Assembly (NCBI GenBank): GCA_945870085.1
Contig: CAMBQX010000002.1
Coordinates: 1 to 37,824, forward strand
Direction of reading: 5' to 3'
Source: Bifidobacterium breve
GTDB taxonomy: Bacteria > Actinomycetota > Actinomycetes > S36-B12
DNA length: 37,824 nucleotides
The notes beneath the pieces are model-generated. The model saw nothing but the letters and a program-made list of their open reading frames with translations. It made no database searches and was not told the DNA's origin. Shown piece by piece: positions 17,753-25,915 of this stretch. Positions within the stretch are counted from its first letter, which is position 1; each line of letters begins with the position of its first letter. A program made the position numbers and the translations under genes.

Positions 17753-17783
17753 ATTGTATCCAATCTGCTAGATTGAATACAAT
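17753..17783. promoter_or_regulatory. 31-bp inverted repeat, GntR operator candidate
   Basis: Two 14-base arms, ATTGTATCCAATCT and AGATTGAATACAAT, are separated by GCT and match with one mismatch. It lies 41 bases before the glutaryl-CoA dehydrogenase ATG. The outer TTGTAT/ATACAA halves resemble operators of FadR/FCD-type GntR regulators, and such a regulator is the last gene of this operon. It is too symmetrical and badly placed to be a terminator: no T-run follows. Confidence 0.65.
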
Positions 17784-17824
17784 ATGGAGCCGGACCCCCC
17801 CAAGCCAAGAAGGCAGGAGCCGCC

Positions 17825-19000
17825 ATGAACAAGTCACCACAGCACCCATTCGAACTCTTCGCGATCGATCACCTACTTTCCGAGGAGGAGCGAGCAATCC
17901 GTGATGTCGTCCGCACTTATGTCGATGCGCAGATCAGGCCGCGGATAGCTGATTGGTTCGAAACCGGTGAAATCCCGGCCCGGGAGCTGGCACTAGAACT
18001 CGGTGGGCTCGGAGTTTTGGGGATGCACTTGGAAGGTTACGACTGCGCCGGCACCTCGGCGGTGACATATGGCCTGGCCTGCCTTGAATTAGAAGCCGGC
18101 GACTCGGGACTGCGTTCATTAGTTAGTGTGCAGGGCTCCTTGGCAATGTACGCGATCCACGCCTTTGGCTCCGAGGAGCAAAAGTCCATGTGGCTGCCGC
18201 AAATGGCCGCCGGCGCGGCCATTGGTTGCTTTGGACTCACCGAGGCAGACTTTGGGTCCAACCCCTCGGGTATGCGCACTAACGCCAAGCGCGATGGTGA
18301 CGATTGGATCCTCAACGGGTCGAAAATGTGGATCACCAATGGGAATGTTGCTGATGTTGCCGTGGTTTGGGCTCAGACCGACGATGGTATTCGCGGCTTC
18401 GTGGTGCCCACCAACTCCCCCGGCTTCGTGGCCAATGCGATCCACAAGAAGATGTCGTTGCGCGCATCGGTGACAAGTGAATTGGTATTCACTGATATCA
18501 GGTTGCCTGGTGATGCGATTCTTCCCGGCGTCAAGGGACTCAAAGGCCCACTGTCCTGCCTCAATGAAGCCAGATTTGGCATTATCTTCGGCACCATGGG
18601 CGCTGCAAGGGACTGCCTCGAAACCGCTATCTCCTACTCAATTGATAGAGAGCAATTCGACAAGCCGATTGCCGGTTTCCAACTCACCCAAAAGAAGCTC
18701 GCTGATATGGCCGTTGAACTGGGTAAAGGCACTTTGCTCGCACTGCACCTCGGGCGCCTTAAAGATCAGCATCTCATCCGCCCAGAGCAGGTGAGCATCG
18801 GTAAATTGAATAACGCGCGGGAGGCATTAAATATCGCGCGTGAGTGCCGCGGCATTCTTGGTGGCAACGGCATCACCCTCGAATATCCAATTATCCGACA
18901 CATGAACAACCTCGAGTCGGTGTATACCTACGAGGGCACGAACGAGATGCACACTCTCGTAGTCGGTGAAGCACTTACCGGAATCGCGGCTTACCGCTAA
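17825..19000 (+). CDS. gcdH: Glutaryl-CoA dehydrogenase
   Basis: FAD-dependent, decarboxylating acyl-CoA dehydrogenase of 391 residues, converting glutaryl-CoA to crotonyl-CoA and CO2. Family-specific signatures are FGLTEADFGSNPSGM near 138, KGLKGPLSCLNEARFGI near 238, RECRGILGGNGI near 340 and the catalytic glutamate E370 in YEGTNEMH. The EGTNEMH ending with the GPLSCLNEAR segment separates it from short-chain acyl-CoA dehydrogenases. The ATG is preceded by GGCAGGAG. Its stop overlaps the CoA-transferase start (TAATG), and an inverted-repeat operator lies upstream. Confidence 0.9.
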   Translation: MNKSPQHPFELFAIDHLLSEEERAIRDVVRTYVDAQIRPRIADWFETGEIPARELALELGGLGVLGMHLEGYDCAGTSAVTYGLACLELEAGDSGLRSLVSVQGSLAMYAIHAFGSEEQKSMWLPQMAAGAAIGCFGLTEADFGSNPSGMRTNAKRDGDDWILNGSKMWITNGNVADVAVVWAQTDDGIRGFVVPTNSPGFVANAIHKKMSLRASVTSELVFTDIRLPGDAILPGVKGLKGPLSCLNEARFGIIFGTMGAARDCLETAISYSIDREQFDKPIAGFQLTQKKLADMAVELGKGTLLALHLGRLKDQHLIRPEQVSIGKLNNAREALNIARECRGILGGNGITLEYPIIRHMNNLESVYTYEGTNEMHTLVVGEALTGIAAYR

Positions 19001-20139
19001 TGCTCGGTGCACTTGACGGTGTACTGGTAGCAGATTTCTCGCGGGTGCTTGCGGGGCCGTACGCATCGATGCTGCTCGCTGACCTTGGCGCGACCGTTAT
19101 CAAGGTCGAACGACCAGGAGCCGGCGATGACACTCGAGCCTGGGGGCCCCCTTATGCACCAGATGGGCAATCTACCTACTTCCACGCAGTCAACCGCAAT
19201 AAACGATCACTCGCATTAGATATTGGTGCACCCAAAGATCAGCTGATCGCCCAAAACTTGGCAAAACGCGCCGACATCGTCTTGGAGAATTTTAAGCCCG
19301 GGGCCCTAGCCCGTTACGGTCTTGACTACCAAGCGGTCAGCGCAACTAACCCCGCTGTCATCTACTGCTCGATTAGTGGATTCGGTTCGGGTGCGGGGGT
19401 CGAGTTGCCAGGGTATGACCTACTCGTGCAAGCGATGGGTGGGTTAATGAGCATCACCGGTACCAGCGAACCCACCAAAGCCGGAGTCGCTGTCGTTGAT
19501 GTTCTAACCGGCTTGCATGGCGCGGTTGCCATGCTCGCGGCCCTGCGCCATCGCGAGCTAACCGGGCAAGGTCAAAACATCGAGGTTTCACTCTTATCCA
19601 GCCTTTTGTCGTCGCTGGTTAATCAGGCATCTGGCTACGTTGGCGCTGGGGTGGTGCCTACCTACATGGGTAATGCACATCCGTCGATTTCACCCTACGA
19701 GGTTTATCAAAGCGCCGACCGGCCAATTGTCATTGCGGTCGGAAATGACGGTCAATTCATGGCACTTGCCGGAGCCATTAGCCGACCGGCACTTGCCAGC
19801 GATCCGCGCTTCGTCACGAACCCCATGAGGGTCGCAAACCGGTCAGCATTGGCGGTCGAATTGACCGCGGTTTTGGGAACCCACGGCGCCGAACATTGGC
19901 AACGGCTCATCGCGGCTGCCGGGGTGCCATGTGGTCCGATCAACGACATCTCCCAAGCGTTCAAGCTGGCCACCGACCTTGGGCTTGACCCAATCGCCGT
20001 GATCAACAAGAACGGTGAGTCAGTTGCTCAGGTCGCAAACCCGGTCCACTATTCAGCGACCCCGGTCACCTATCGCCTCGCCCCCCCGACCGTTGGCCAA
20101 GATAACGCCGCTCTCATCACCGAATTTGGCCTGGCATGA
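19000..20139 (+). CDS. CaiB/BaiF CoA-transferase, probable glutarate CoA-transferase
   Basis: Class III CoA-transferase of 379 residues. The N-terminal DFSRVLAGPYASMLLADLGA (12-31, read as two halves), the NRNKRS loop and the catalytic aspartate D140 in LPGYDLLVQAMGG are present. It would transfer CoA from succinyl-CoA or a similar donor to glutarate, as in the SUGCT-type enzymes, making the substrate of the overlapping glutaryl-CoA dehydrogenase. Substrate assignment rests on operon context, since this family also handles other dicarboxylates. It overlaps gcdH by one base and the GntR gene by four. Confidence 0.85.
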   Translation: MLGALDGVLVADFSRVLAGPYASMLLADLGATVIKVERPGAGDDTRAWGPPYAPDGQSTYFHAVNRNKRSLALDIGAPKDQLIAQNLAKRADIVLENFKPGALARYGLDYQAVSATNPAVIYCSISGFGSGAGVELPGYDLLVQAMGGLMSITGTSEPTKAGVAVVDVLTGLHGAVAMLAALRHRELTGQGQNIEVSLLSSLLSSLVNQASGYVGAGVVPTYMGNAHPSISPYEVYQSADRPIVIAVGNDGQFMALAGAISRPALASDPRFVTNPMRVANRSALAVELTAVLGTHGAEHWQRLIAAAGVPCGPINDISQAFKLATDLGLDPIAVINKNGESVAQVANPVHYSATPVTYRLAPPTVGQDNAALITEFGLA

Positions 20140-20783
20140 GAGCTAAACCCAAGACAACTCAAGAAGAAGTCCTCGCCCTGCTGCGCGTGGAGATCCTTAC
20201 CGGGAGCCTGCAACCTGGCCAGCAGATCGTGCAGGATCTCCTCGCCGAGAAATTCGGGGTGAGCCGAGTACCGCTTCGTGAGGCACTTAAAATCTTGGAG
20301 GGTGAAGGGCAAGTAACCCACCACCTTCACCGCGGCTACTTCGTTGCTGAGTTGAGTATCAATGACCTGCAAGAGGTGTATCGCCTTCGCGCCATACTTG
20401 AGCGTGAAGCCGTGACCGCCGCGGTCTCAAACATCACCGATCGTGACCTGCTAGCCATTGCTGAGCTCGCGGCGCAAGTGAGAAAAGCTACGAAAAGTAG
20501 CGAGGTACTCGGCATCACGGCGGCCAATCGAGCCTTCCATTTCGCAATCTTTGAACTAAGTGAAATGCCAAGATTGGTGCGCCTACTTCGCCAACTTTGG
20601 GATGCCACCGATGTTTACCGCTCGGTCTATTTCACGCAGGCCGCGAACCGGGACCGCATATTGCTCGAGCATGATGAAATTCTCAGCGCCTTAAGCGCAC
20701 GCAGTGTGGCCCGCTCGATCAGGTGGCATGACATCCATCGCGACAACTCGGTAGCAAGCGTGAGCGCAGTTATTGCCGGCTAA
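20136..20783 (+). CDS. GntR family regulator (FadR/FCD subfamily)
   Basis: Transcription factor of 215 residues. The N-terminal winged helix has LQPGQQIVQDLLAEKFGVSR then VPLREALKILEGEG (about 24-65). The C-terminal all-helical FCD ligand-binding domain includes VYRLRAILEREAVTAA near 85 and a histidine-bearing FHFAIFEL near 132. It is translationally coupled to the CoA-transferase (ATGA), so it probably represses its own operon through the inverted repeat at 17753-17783 and responds to glutarate or glutaryl-CoA. The ligand is inference. Confidence 0.88.
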   Translation: MRAKPKTTQEEVLALLRVEILTGSLQPGQQIVQDLLAEKFGVSRVPLREALKILEGEGQVTHHLHRGYFVAELSINDLQEVYRLRAILEREAVTAAVSNITDRDLLAIAELAAQVRKATKSSEVLGITAANRAFHFAIFELSEMPRLVRLLRQLWDATDVYRSVYFTQAANRDRILLEHDEILSALSARSVARSIRWHDIHRDNSVASVSAVIAG

Positions 20784-20814
20784 CAAACCACCCGGCGGCA
20801 ATAAATAGTTTTTT
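20772..20814 (+). terminator. Weak rho-independent terminator after GntR gene
   Basis: ATTGCC (20772-20777) can pair with GGCAAT (20797-20802), with extra G/C pairing inside, and a six-T run follows at 20809-20814. The 5' arm lies within the last codons of the GntR gene. The long loop makes it only a moderate candidate, but it sits where the plus-strand operon should end. Confidence 0.4.
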
Positions 20815-20875
20815 ACTCACCTTGTGAAGTCCAGGTGATCGAGGCTGAATTCTAGGCATCCAGCCGTTAGAACCC

Positions 20876-21685
20876 CTAGTGGGCTTCGAGGAATCCCTTT
20901 AACAGTTCATCAAACTTGCGCCTCATATCCTTGCCGGCAAAAACGTGTGTCGCTTCCGGCCAGTCCACCGACTGACAGTTCGGCATAAGTTCGGCAATAA
21001 GGCCCGTGTGGCGGGGTGTGGTAATGCAGTCACGGCCTGCGTTTACGACAACCGCCGGAGTTTGTACCAGAGGCAACTCAGCCCGGGCGTCATAAGTCGT
21101 GCATGCCTGAACCAGACGACGCTGTGCCTCCAGACGCCCATTGAGGTCAGGCCAGGTGCCGTTCACGCCGAGCAAACGGTCGCGATTCGCATTGTAGAAG
21201 TCCCCATTGAAGCTGTAGCTAGCCGCCAACTTTTGAAACTCGTCCCAGCCCATCTTCTCGTGGACATCGACCATCGTGTTCAGCTGATCTACCATAATTG
21301 GATCAGCCCACGCCCAGCAGCCAGTCATAACGAGCGAACGAGCAAGGTCCGGGCGCAGATAAGCGATCTGCTGCCCGATGCAAGCCCCCATTCCTACCAT
21401 GCCGACTATGTGAACATTGCTCCAACCGAGGTGATCAAGTAGACCGGTCACGTCGGACGCAAAAAGTTTCATGGACGCCGGCTGCGAGTAATCTTCGGTT
21501 GAGTCGCGAATGCCACGGTAGTCATAGATTAGAACCTGATAGTTCTCGAATAGGTACCGCGGGGCGTCGGAGATGCGCCCGTGGCAGAAGGTACCCCATC
21601 CGCCCATGCACACGGCTTTTGGCGCTGACACGTCTCCATGAACTTCGTAGTACATGTTATGGGAATTGACTTCGAAAGTGGGCAA
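20876..21685 (-). CDS. RutD-like alpha/beta hydrolase with altered nucleophile elbow
   Basis: Alpha/beta-hydrolase of 269 residues, divergent from rutA. Strand and oxyanion region GGWGTF lie near 28, IYDYRGIRDS near 53, the acid residue in AGRDCITTP near 217 and the histidine in EATHVF near 244. The usual nucleophile motif G-x-S-x-G is absent: the region reads VGMVGMGACIGQQIA. It aligns with the RutD segment VGHALGALVGMQLA, a family also lacking a serine nucleophile. A cysteine in GACIG is a possible substitute. Likely role is help in removing the product of uracil ring opening (aminoacrylate or its carbamate). A TTG start is supported by AGGAG five bases upstream. Confidence 0.65.
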   Translation of the reverse strand: MPTFEVNSHNMYYEVHGDVSAPKAVCMGGWGTFCHGRISDAPRYLFENYQVLIYDYRGIRDSTEDYSQPASMKLFASDVTGLLDHLGWSNVHIVGMVGMGACIGQQIAYLRPDLARSLVMTGCWAWADPIMVDQLNTMVDVHEKMGWDEFQKLAASYSFNGDFYNANRDRLLGVNGTWPDLNGRLEAQRRLVQACTTYDARAELPLVQTPAVVVNAGRDCITTPRHTGLIAELMPNCQSVDWPEATHVFAGKDMRRKFDELLKGFLEAH

Positions 21686-21747
21686 AAGAACTCCTCATAG
21701 GGGAAGCCGAATGTTACCTGAAACCTGAGACCCTCGCACCCCCAAAC

Positions 21748-21776
21748 TGGCAGCCATTTAGTTTGCTAATGGCCAG
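21748..21776. promoter_or_regulatory. Imperfect inverted repeat between rutD-like gene and rutA
   Basis: GCCATTTAG (21753-21761) and CTAATGGC (21766-21773) form an inverted repeat with one extra T. Flanking CTGG and CCAG extend the symmetry. It is placed between two divergent genes and could be an operator or a stem in a leader RNA. Confidence 0.3.
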
Positions 21777-21845
21777 ATTTTCTGGAATGGAGATGCCGCC
21801 ACGGCTCCTGCCCTATATTGTGCCCTTGTAATACTCATCCATAAC

Positions 21846-21861
21846 TTTTGGCTTGCCAAAA
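21846..21861. promoter_or_regulatory. Perfect palindrome directly before rutA RBS
   Basis: TTTTGGC-TT-GCCAAAA is a perfect 7+2+7 inverted repeat, ending a few bases before the GAGGAG ribosome site of rutA. A repressor bound here would block transcription or initiation of rutA. Its identity is unknown, and no rut-type regulator gene is in the window. Confidence 0.45.
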
Positions 21862-21879
21862 TAGTAGAGGAGATCACAA

Positions 21880-22953
21880 GTGGACCTCGGCGTTTTCATC
21901 CCCATCGGCAACAACGGGTGGCTCATTTCAACCACGTCACCTCAGTACAAACCAAGTTTCGACCTGAACCTTGAGGTCTGCCAGTTGGCAGAGAAGTATG
22001 GTTTTGAATTTGCGTTATCCATGATCAAATTCCGTGGTTTCGGTGGTGATAGTGAGTTCTGGGACTACAACCTTGAATCCTTCACCCTAATATCAGCAAT
22101 TGCAGCTCGAACGGAAAAAATCAAGCTTTTTGCCTCAACCGCCGTTCTTACGCTTCCGCCGGCAGTCGTGGCCCGCATGGCCGTCACCATAGATTCAATT
22201 GCTCCCGGGCGCTTTGGAATTAATATTGTGTCGGGATGGGCTCCGGGTGAGTACGCGCAGATGGGGCTTTGGCCTGGAGATGAGTATTTCGGCTATCGCT
22301 ACGAATACTCAACTGAATATGTCAAGGTGATGCAGGAGCTTTGGGCCACTGGTTCCTGCACCATGGACGGAAAATTCTTCCAGATGGATGACTGCATGTG
22401 TAAGCCCACACCGAGCCACAAGATCGAATTGGTCTGTGCGGGTCAGTCAGAGCGTGGAATGGAGTTTTGTGCGGACTATGGCGATTACCAGTTCGTTCTG
22501 GGTACGGGCGTAAACACTCCCACCGCCTACGCCCCCGCTAATGAGCAACTGCTCCGCGCCAGCGCAAAGAGCGGCCGCGATATTGGCTCCTACGTTTTGT
22601 TCATGGTCATCACCGGTGAGACCGATGAGGAAGCCATGGCGAAGTGGCGGCTCTACAACGAGGGTGCAGATGCGAGCGCCCTGTCGTGGATGGCGGTGCA
22701 AGCCGATGCAGACGAAAGTGCCGGAGAGGGAAGTACCGCCAAGACGATTGCCCTCCCAGAAGGTGCCATCAACTTCAACATGGGCACAATCGTCGGCTCA
22801 TACGCGACGGTCGCACGCCTACTTGATGAGGCTGGTTCTGTTCCGGGTACCAAGGGCCTGATGTTGACCTTCGATGACTTCGTGAAAGGCATGAAAGTCT
22901 TCGGAAAGAAGGTTCAGCCGCTAATGACTACCCGTAAGGTAACCAAAGGCTGA
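21880..22953 (+). CDS. rutA: Pyrimidine monooxygenase RutA
   Basis: FMN-dependent luciferase-fold monooxygenase of 357 residues that opens the uracil or thymine ring to ureidoacrylate-type products. It is very like RutA: GVFIPIGNNGWLIST at the start, FALSMIKFRGFGG near 45, LESFTLISAIAARTEKI near 64, VCAGQSERGMEF near 186 and MGTIVGSYATVARLLDE near 304. The GTG start follows GAGGAG. RutB, RutC, RutE, RutF and RutG are not adjacent, so this is either a minimal module with the divergent hydrolase or the rest lies elsewhere. It needs a flavin reductase, and WrbA downstream is a weak candidate. A strong terminator closes the gene. Confidence 0.9.
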   Translation: MDLGVFIPIGNNGWLISTTSPQYKPSFDLNLEVCQLAEKYGFEFALSMIKFRGFGGDSEFWDYNLESFTLISAIAARTEKIKLFASTAVLTLPPAVVARMAVTIDSIAPGRFGINIVSGWAPGEYAQMGLWPGDEYFGYRYEYSTEYVKVMQELWATGSCTMDGKFFQMDDCMCKPTPSHKIELVCAGQSERGMEFCADYGDYQFVLGTGVNTPTAYAPANEQLLRASAKSGRDIGSYVLFMVITGETDEEAMAKWRLYNEGADASALSWMAVQADADESAGEGSTAKTIALPEGAINFNMGTIVGSYATVARLLDEAGSVPGTKGLMLTFDDFVKGMKVFGKKVQPLMTTRKVTKG

Positions 22954-22964
22954 CAATTTTCTCG

Positions 22965-23004
22965 AAAAGGGTGTGTCCGGGATTTTTGCGGGCACACCCT
23001 TTTT
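22965..23004. terminator. Bidirectional rho-independent terminator
   Basis: GGGTGTGTCC (22969-22978) pairs with GGGCACACCC (22990-22999) with one G-T wobble. Flanking AAAA and TTTT extend the stem, with an 11-base loop. The T-run serves rutA on the plus strand. Read on the minus strand, the same stem is followed by TTTTC and can stop wrbA transcription, which converges here. Confidence 0.85.
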
Positions 23005-23112
23005 AGGTTGGCAAATTGGGAGCCAACAACCAAAAAGGCGGGCGGTGAAGTTTGTTACTTACCGACCGAGGGCTGACGCCGATGGTGAGAATGCGCTGAG
23101 GCAACACCTCAC

Positions 23113-23739
23113 TCAAGCCTGTGCCTCCTTACCCGTGCGAAGCCAACCTGTGACTCGTGCGAGTCTTGCCCCCTGCATGCGGGCAGCAGTCAGGGCCACC
23201 TCATCGGGAGCCGCCCCGCTGCGGGAAACGAATGAAGCTCCATACGGGTTTCCGGAGACCTTGAGCAGATGCTCATTTTCATAACCGAGCGGCAGCACAA
23301 TTGATCCCCAGTGATAGAAATGATTATTAATTGCAAGAATGGTCGACTCCAATCCCCCGTGAGCCGTTGAGCTGGAAGTAAAGGCTGTTCCCACCTTGTC
23401 TACGAGGACCCCTTTCGCCCATAAGCCCCCGGTAGTGTCAAGAAAAGCTTTCATCTGACTCGCGGGGCCGCCAAAGCGCGTAGGAGAGCCGATGGCAATG
23501 GCATCAGCCCAAGCAATATCGTCGAGAGTGGCAACCGGCTCTTTGGCATTAACTTTGACGAACTCAGCCCATTTTGGGTTGTAGGCAATCGCCTCAGGGG
23601 GCGCCAATTCCGCTACGCATCGCACCCTGACCTGTGCTCCCGCAGAAGCGGCACCTTCGCCAAGTGCTTCTGCCATCGCGGCAACATTACCGGTTGACGA
23701 GTAATAGATAACGGCAACATTGCAGGTGGTCTTACTCAT
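23113..23739 (-). CDS. wrbA: NAD(P)H:quinone oxidoreductase WrbA family
   Basis: Flavodoxin-like FMN enzyme of 208 residues that reduces quinones by two electrons. The FMN phosphate loop IYYSSTGNVAAMAEA is near residue 10, IGSPTRFGGPASQMKAFLD near 79 and STAHGGLESTILAINNHFYHWG near 115, all typical WrbA segments. AGAGGAG before the ATG at 23739 fixes the start and excludes a longer in-frame N-terminus. It lies 17 bases after the HMG-CoA-lyase-like gene and is probably co-transcribed with it. Its role in this neighbourhood is unclear: redox protection or supply of reduced flavin. Confidence 0.88.
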   Translation of the reverse strand: MSKTTCNVAVIYYSSTGNVAAMAEALGEGAASAGAQVRVRCVAELAPPEAIAYNPKWAEFVKVNAKEPVATLDDIAWADAIAIGSPTRFGGPASQMKAFLDTTGGLWAKGVLVDKVGTAFTSSSTAHGGLESTILAINNHFYHWGSIVLPLGYENEHLLKVSGNPYGASFVSRSGAAPDEVALTAARMQGARLARVTGWLRTGKEAQA

Positions 23740-23756
23740 GGTGCTCCTCTGTTTAA

Positions 23757-24671
23757 TTACGAAATGGGCGGGAATACACCTGCACGGCCGGCCAGAGCCG
23801 GTGGTGTGCGTTCCAACAGGCTGCCAACCCATTCGGCGGTTGAGACTATGACATCGCGCTTAATTCCGGTGTGGAAACCACTTCGCACAGCGAGAAAGTC
23901 CAGATCTTCGGTGGCGATATTTCCGGTTGCCGCAGGTGAAAATGGGCAGCCCCCAAAACCCCCCGCTGCAGCATCAAGTACACGCACACCCTCCTCCAGG
24001 GCAGCAGCTGCATTCGCATAGCCGGTGTTGCGTGTGTTATGAAAGTGAAACCGCACAGGGATTCCAGGAGCTACCTCTCGAACCATGCCGGTCAATGCCC
24101 GGACCTGCGCTGGCACGCCCACACCGATTGTGTCGGCTAGGGCGATCTCATCTACTCCGGCCTCGGCAAAGACACGCACCACAGCGCGCACCTGATCTAC
24201 ACTCACCTCCCCATCGAATGGACAACCGAAAGCAACCGCGGCCGTTCCCGTAACGGGAACACCGGCACTTTTTGCATCAGCGGTCACCGCTCGGACCACC
24301 TGTAGCATGTCGGCGACATCAATGTTCTGATTGGCCCGACTCATTCCATCAGTCGAAGGTACCACCACATTTATCTCGTCCACACTGCTAGCCAACGCTC
24401 GGTCATTCCCTCGCTGGTTTAGGACAAGCCCGCTATAAGAGACTCCGATGTCTCGTTGAAGGCCCGCCATCACTTCCTCAGCAAAGGCCATCTGCGGCAC
24501 GAGCTTAGGATTGACGAAACTCACCGCCTCTATACGACGAACACCTGCTTTAACTAACCGGTTGATAAGTTCAATTCGATCGTCGACAGACAACGGGATA
24601 CGCTCGTTTTGCAACCCATCACGCGGACAGACCTCAAGGATGGTTATCTTTTCGCTGGACATAGACCCCAT
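23757..24671 (-). CDS. HMG-CoA lyase-like enzyme
   Basis: DRE-TIM metallolyase of 304 residues. The N-terminal EVCPRDGLQNE (14-24), the metal-binding histidines in RFHFHNTRNTGYANA near 207 and the HMG-CoA lyase glycine loop with catalytic cysteine C242 in GGFGGCPFSPAATGN are present. The standard reaction cleaves 3-hydroxy-3-methylglutaryl-CoA to acetyl-CoA and acetoacetate. Related enzymes cleave other 3-hydroxyacyl-CoAs, so the substrate here is open. ATG codons at 24671 and 24662 are both possible starts. It is followed by wrbA. The 158-bp gap upstream holds only a short GCCTA/TAGGC inverted repeat. Confidence 0.85.
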   Translation of the reverse strand: MGSMSSEKITILEVCPRDGLQNERIPLSVDDRIELINRLVKAGVRRIEAVSFVNPKLVPQMAFAEEVMAGLQRDIGVSYSGLVLNQRGNDRALASSVDEINVVVPSTDGMSRANQNIDVADMLQVVRAVTADAKSAGVPVTGTAAVAFGCPFDGEVSVDQVRAVVRVFAEAGVDEIALADTIGVGVPAQVRALTGMVREVAPGIPVRFHFHNTRNTGYANAAAALEEGVRVLDAAAGGFGGCPFSPAATGNIATEDLDFLAVRSGFHTGIKRDVIVSTAEWVGSLLERTPPALAGRAGVFPPIS

Positions 24672-24829
24672 TTTTCCATCATTCGCAATAAGTTAATAGT
24701 CGGTATGCAATCACACTAACAACTCACAGGTTTCGACCTCTTGTTATCGAGAAGCTACCCCGCCTAAAGTCTAGGCCTCGGCGCGCTAATCCACATCTCG
24801 GCCATTGAACTCGGCCACTCTCGTCAGGG

Positions 24830-25717
24830 TCATTCCGCGGCGGGTGAGTCGTACATGAACCGGTACAAATCCGGTCGCCGGTCATTCCAGACCGGCCAGA
24901 GTGAACGCGCCTTATCCAACTCGGAAAGATTCAGCTCCGCACTTATGATTTCAGGCTGCTGGTGCGCTTTCGCCTCGGCGAGGACTTCGCCGCTCGGCGC
25001 AATAATACAGGACCGCCCGAAATAGTCGGTCACGTGTCCCCGGTGATTTTCCAACCCCGCCCTGTTGGCTGCGATTACGAAGACTCCAACTTCCATTGCC
25101 CGGAGCCGCAAGTCATCAACAAATAATGATTCGCGCCAGCCAAAAGATGAGACGGCAGCAATCACCACCTGCGCTCCAAGGTGCCGATTTGCTAGCCATA
25201 CTTCAGAAAAGGCGCGGTCGTAGCAAATAAGTGCCCCCAACCGAACCCCGTCTAGATCGAAAGTCATCGGCGACGGCCCTGGCTTGCAGTACGCAGCCTC
25301 ATCTACTCTCAGGTCTCCAGAGAACACCGACGGCGCAGTCAACTTTCGAAAAGTCTGATATCGCTCGCCGTGCGGACCTACACCTTCAACAAGGTATCCG
25401 CGGCTATCCAGCAATACCAGTGAGTTGTACACAATGCCATCCGCGCCCCTTTCCGCCATCCCAAATGCGACCGCCGTCGATGTCTTGCGAGCAATATCGG
25501 AAAAGAACTTAGTTGTTGGCCCGTCCACAGGTTCAGCCCACTTTTGAGCCTCAGGATCAAATGGACCGGAGGCAAAGTAGGCAGTGGTACACAATTCCGG
25601 CAAGAGGACCAAATCTCTACCCTTATGCGAGGCCTGTTGGACTAGAACGGCCAAGGCCGCTAGATTCTCAGGTACCGAAGGCCCGCAGCCCCCGGATTGC
25701 ACTACCGCAACCTTCAA
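24830..25717 (-). CDS. Nitrilase-superfamily carbon-nitrogen hydrolase
   Basis: Amidase of about 295 residues with the Glu-Lys-Cys triad visible: E41 in LLPELCTTAYF, K125 in TFRKLTAP and C165 in LICYDRAFSEVW. The KLTAP context differs from the beta-ureidopropionase at 6366-7202 (KHHIP), so it is a different subfamily. I prefer the TTG at 25717 because GAGGGAG lies five bases upstream; another TTG at 25744 is in frame. It is divergent from the ribose-type ABC transporter across 198 bp, so it may act on the imported compound. Substrate unknown: an aliphatic amide, nitrile or carbamoyl compound is possible. Confidence 0.82.
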   Translation of the reverse strand: MKVAVVQSGGCGPSVPENLAALAVLVQQASHKGRDLVLLPELCTTAYFASGPFDPEAQKWAEPVDGPTTKFFSDIARKTSTAVAFGMAERGADGIVYNSLVLLDSRGYLVEGVGPHGERYQTFRKLTAPSVFSGDLRVDEAAYCKPGPSPMTFDLDGVRLGALICYDRAFSEVWLANRHLGAQVVIAAVSSFGWRESLFVDDLRLRAMEVGVFVIAANRAGLENHRGHVTDYFGRSCIIAPSGEVLAEAKAHQQPEIISAELNLSELDKARSLWPVWNDRRPDLYRFMYDSPAAE

Positions 25718-25915
25718 AGCACTCTCCCTCGCATGAGGAGTCAACCTACCCAGATTTACGCTCCCCGTCCAGAACTTCCCCGCCTATTCCGTCCAGCGGG
25801 CGAAAGGGACAATTTGCCGAGTTAAACGGGACATTTACAACAATTCGGTGGCTCAGCGTGCGAAAAGACTCTACATATTGTATGCATAGGGGTCACTAAG
25901 CGAAAGGATCTGTCA

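Noticed and set aside
17753..17783. Terminator for the FAD oxidoreductase operon
   Set aside because: The inverted repeat is AT-rich, has a 3-base loop and no following T-run, and lies next to a promoter region, so an operator fits better.
24750..24790. GCCTA/TAGGC hairpin as a terminator between the nitrilase-like and HMG-CoA-lyase-like genes
   Set aside because: The stem is only five pairs and has no T-run on either strand.
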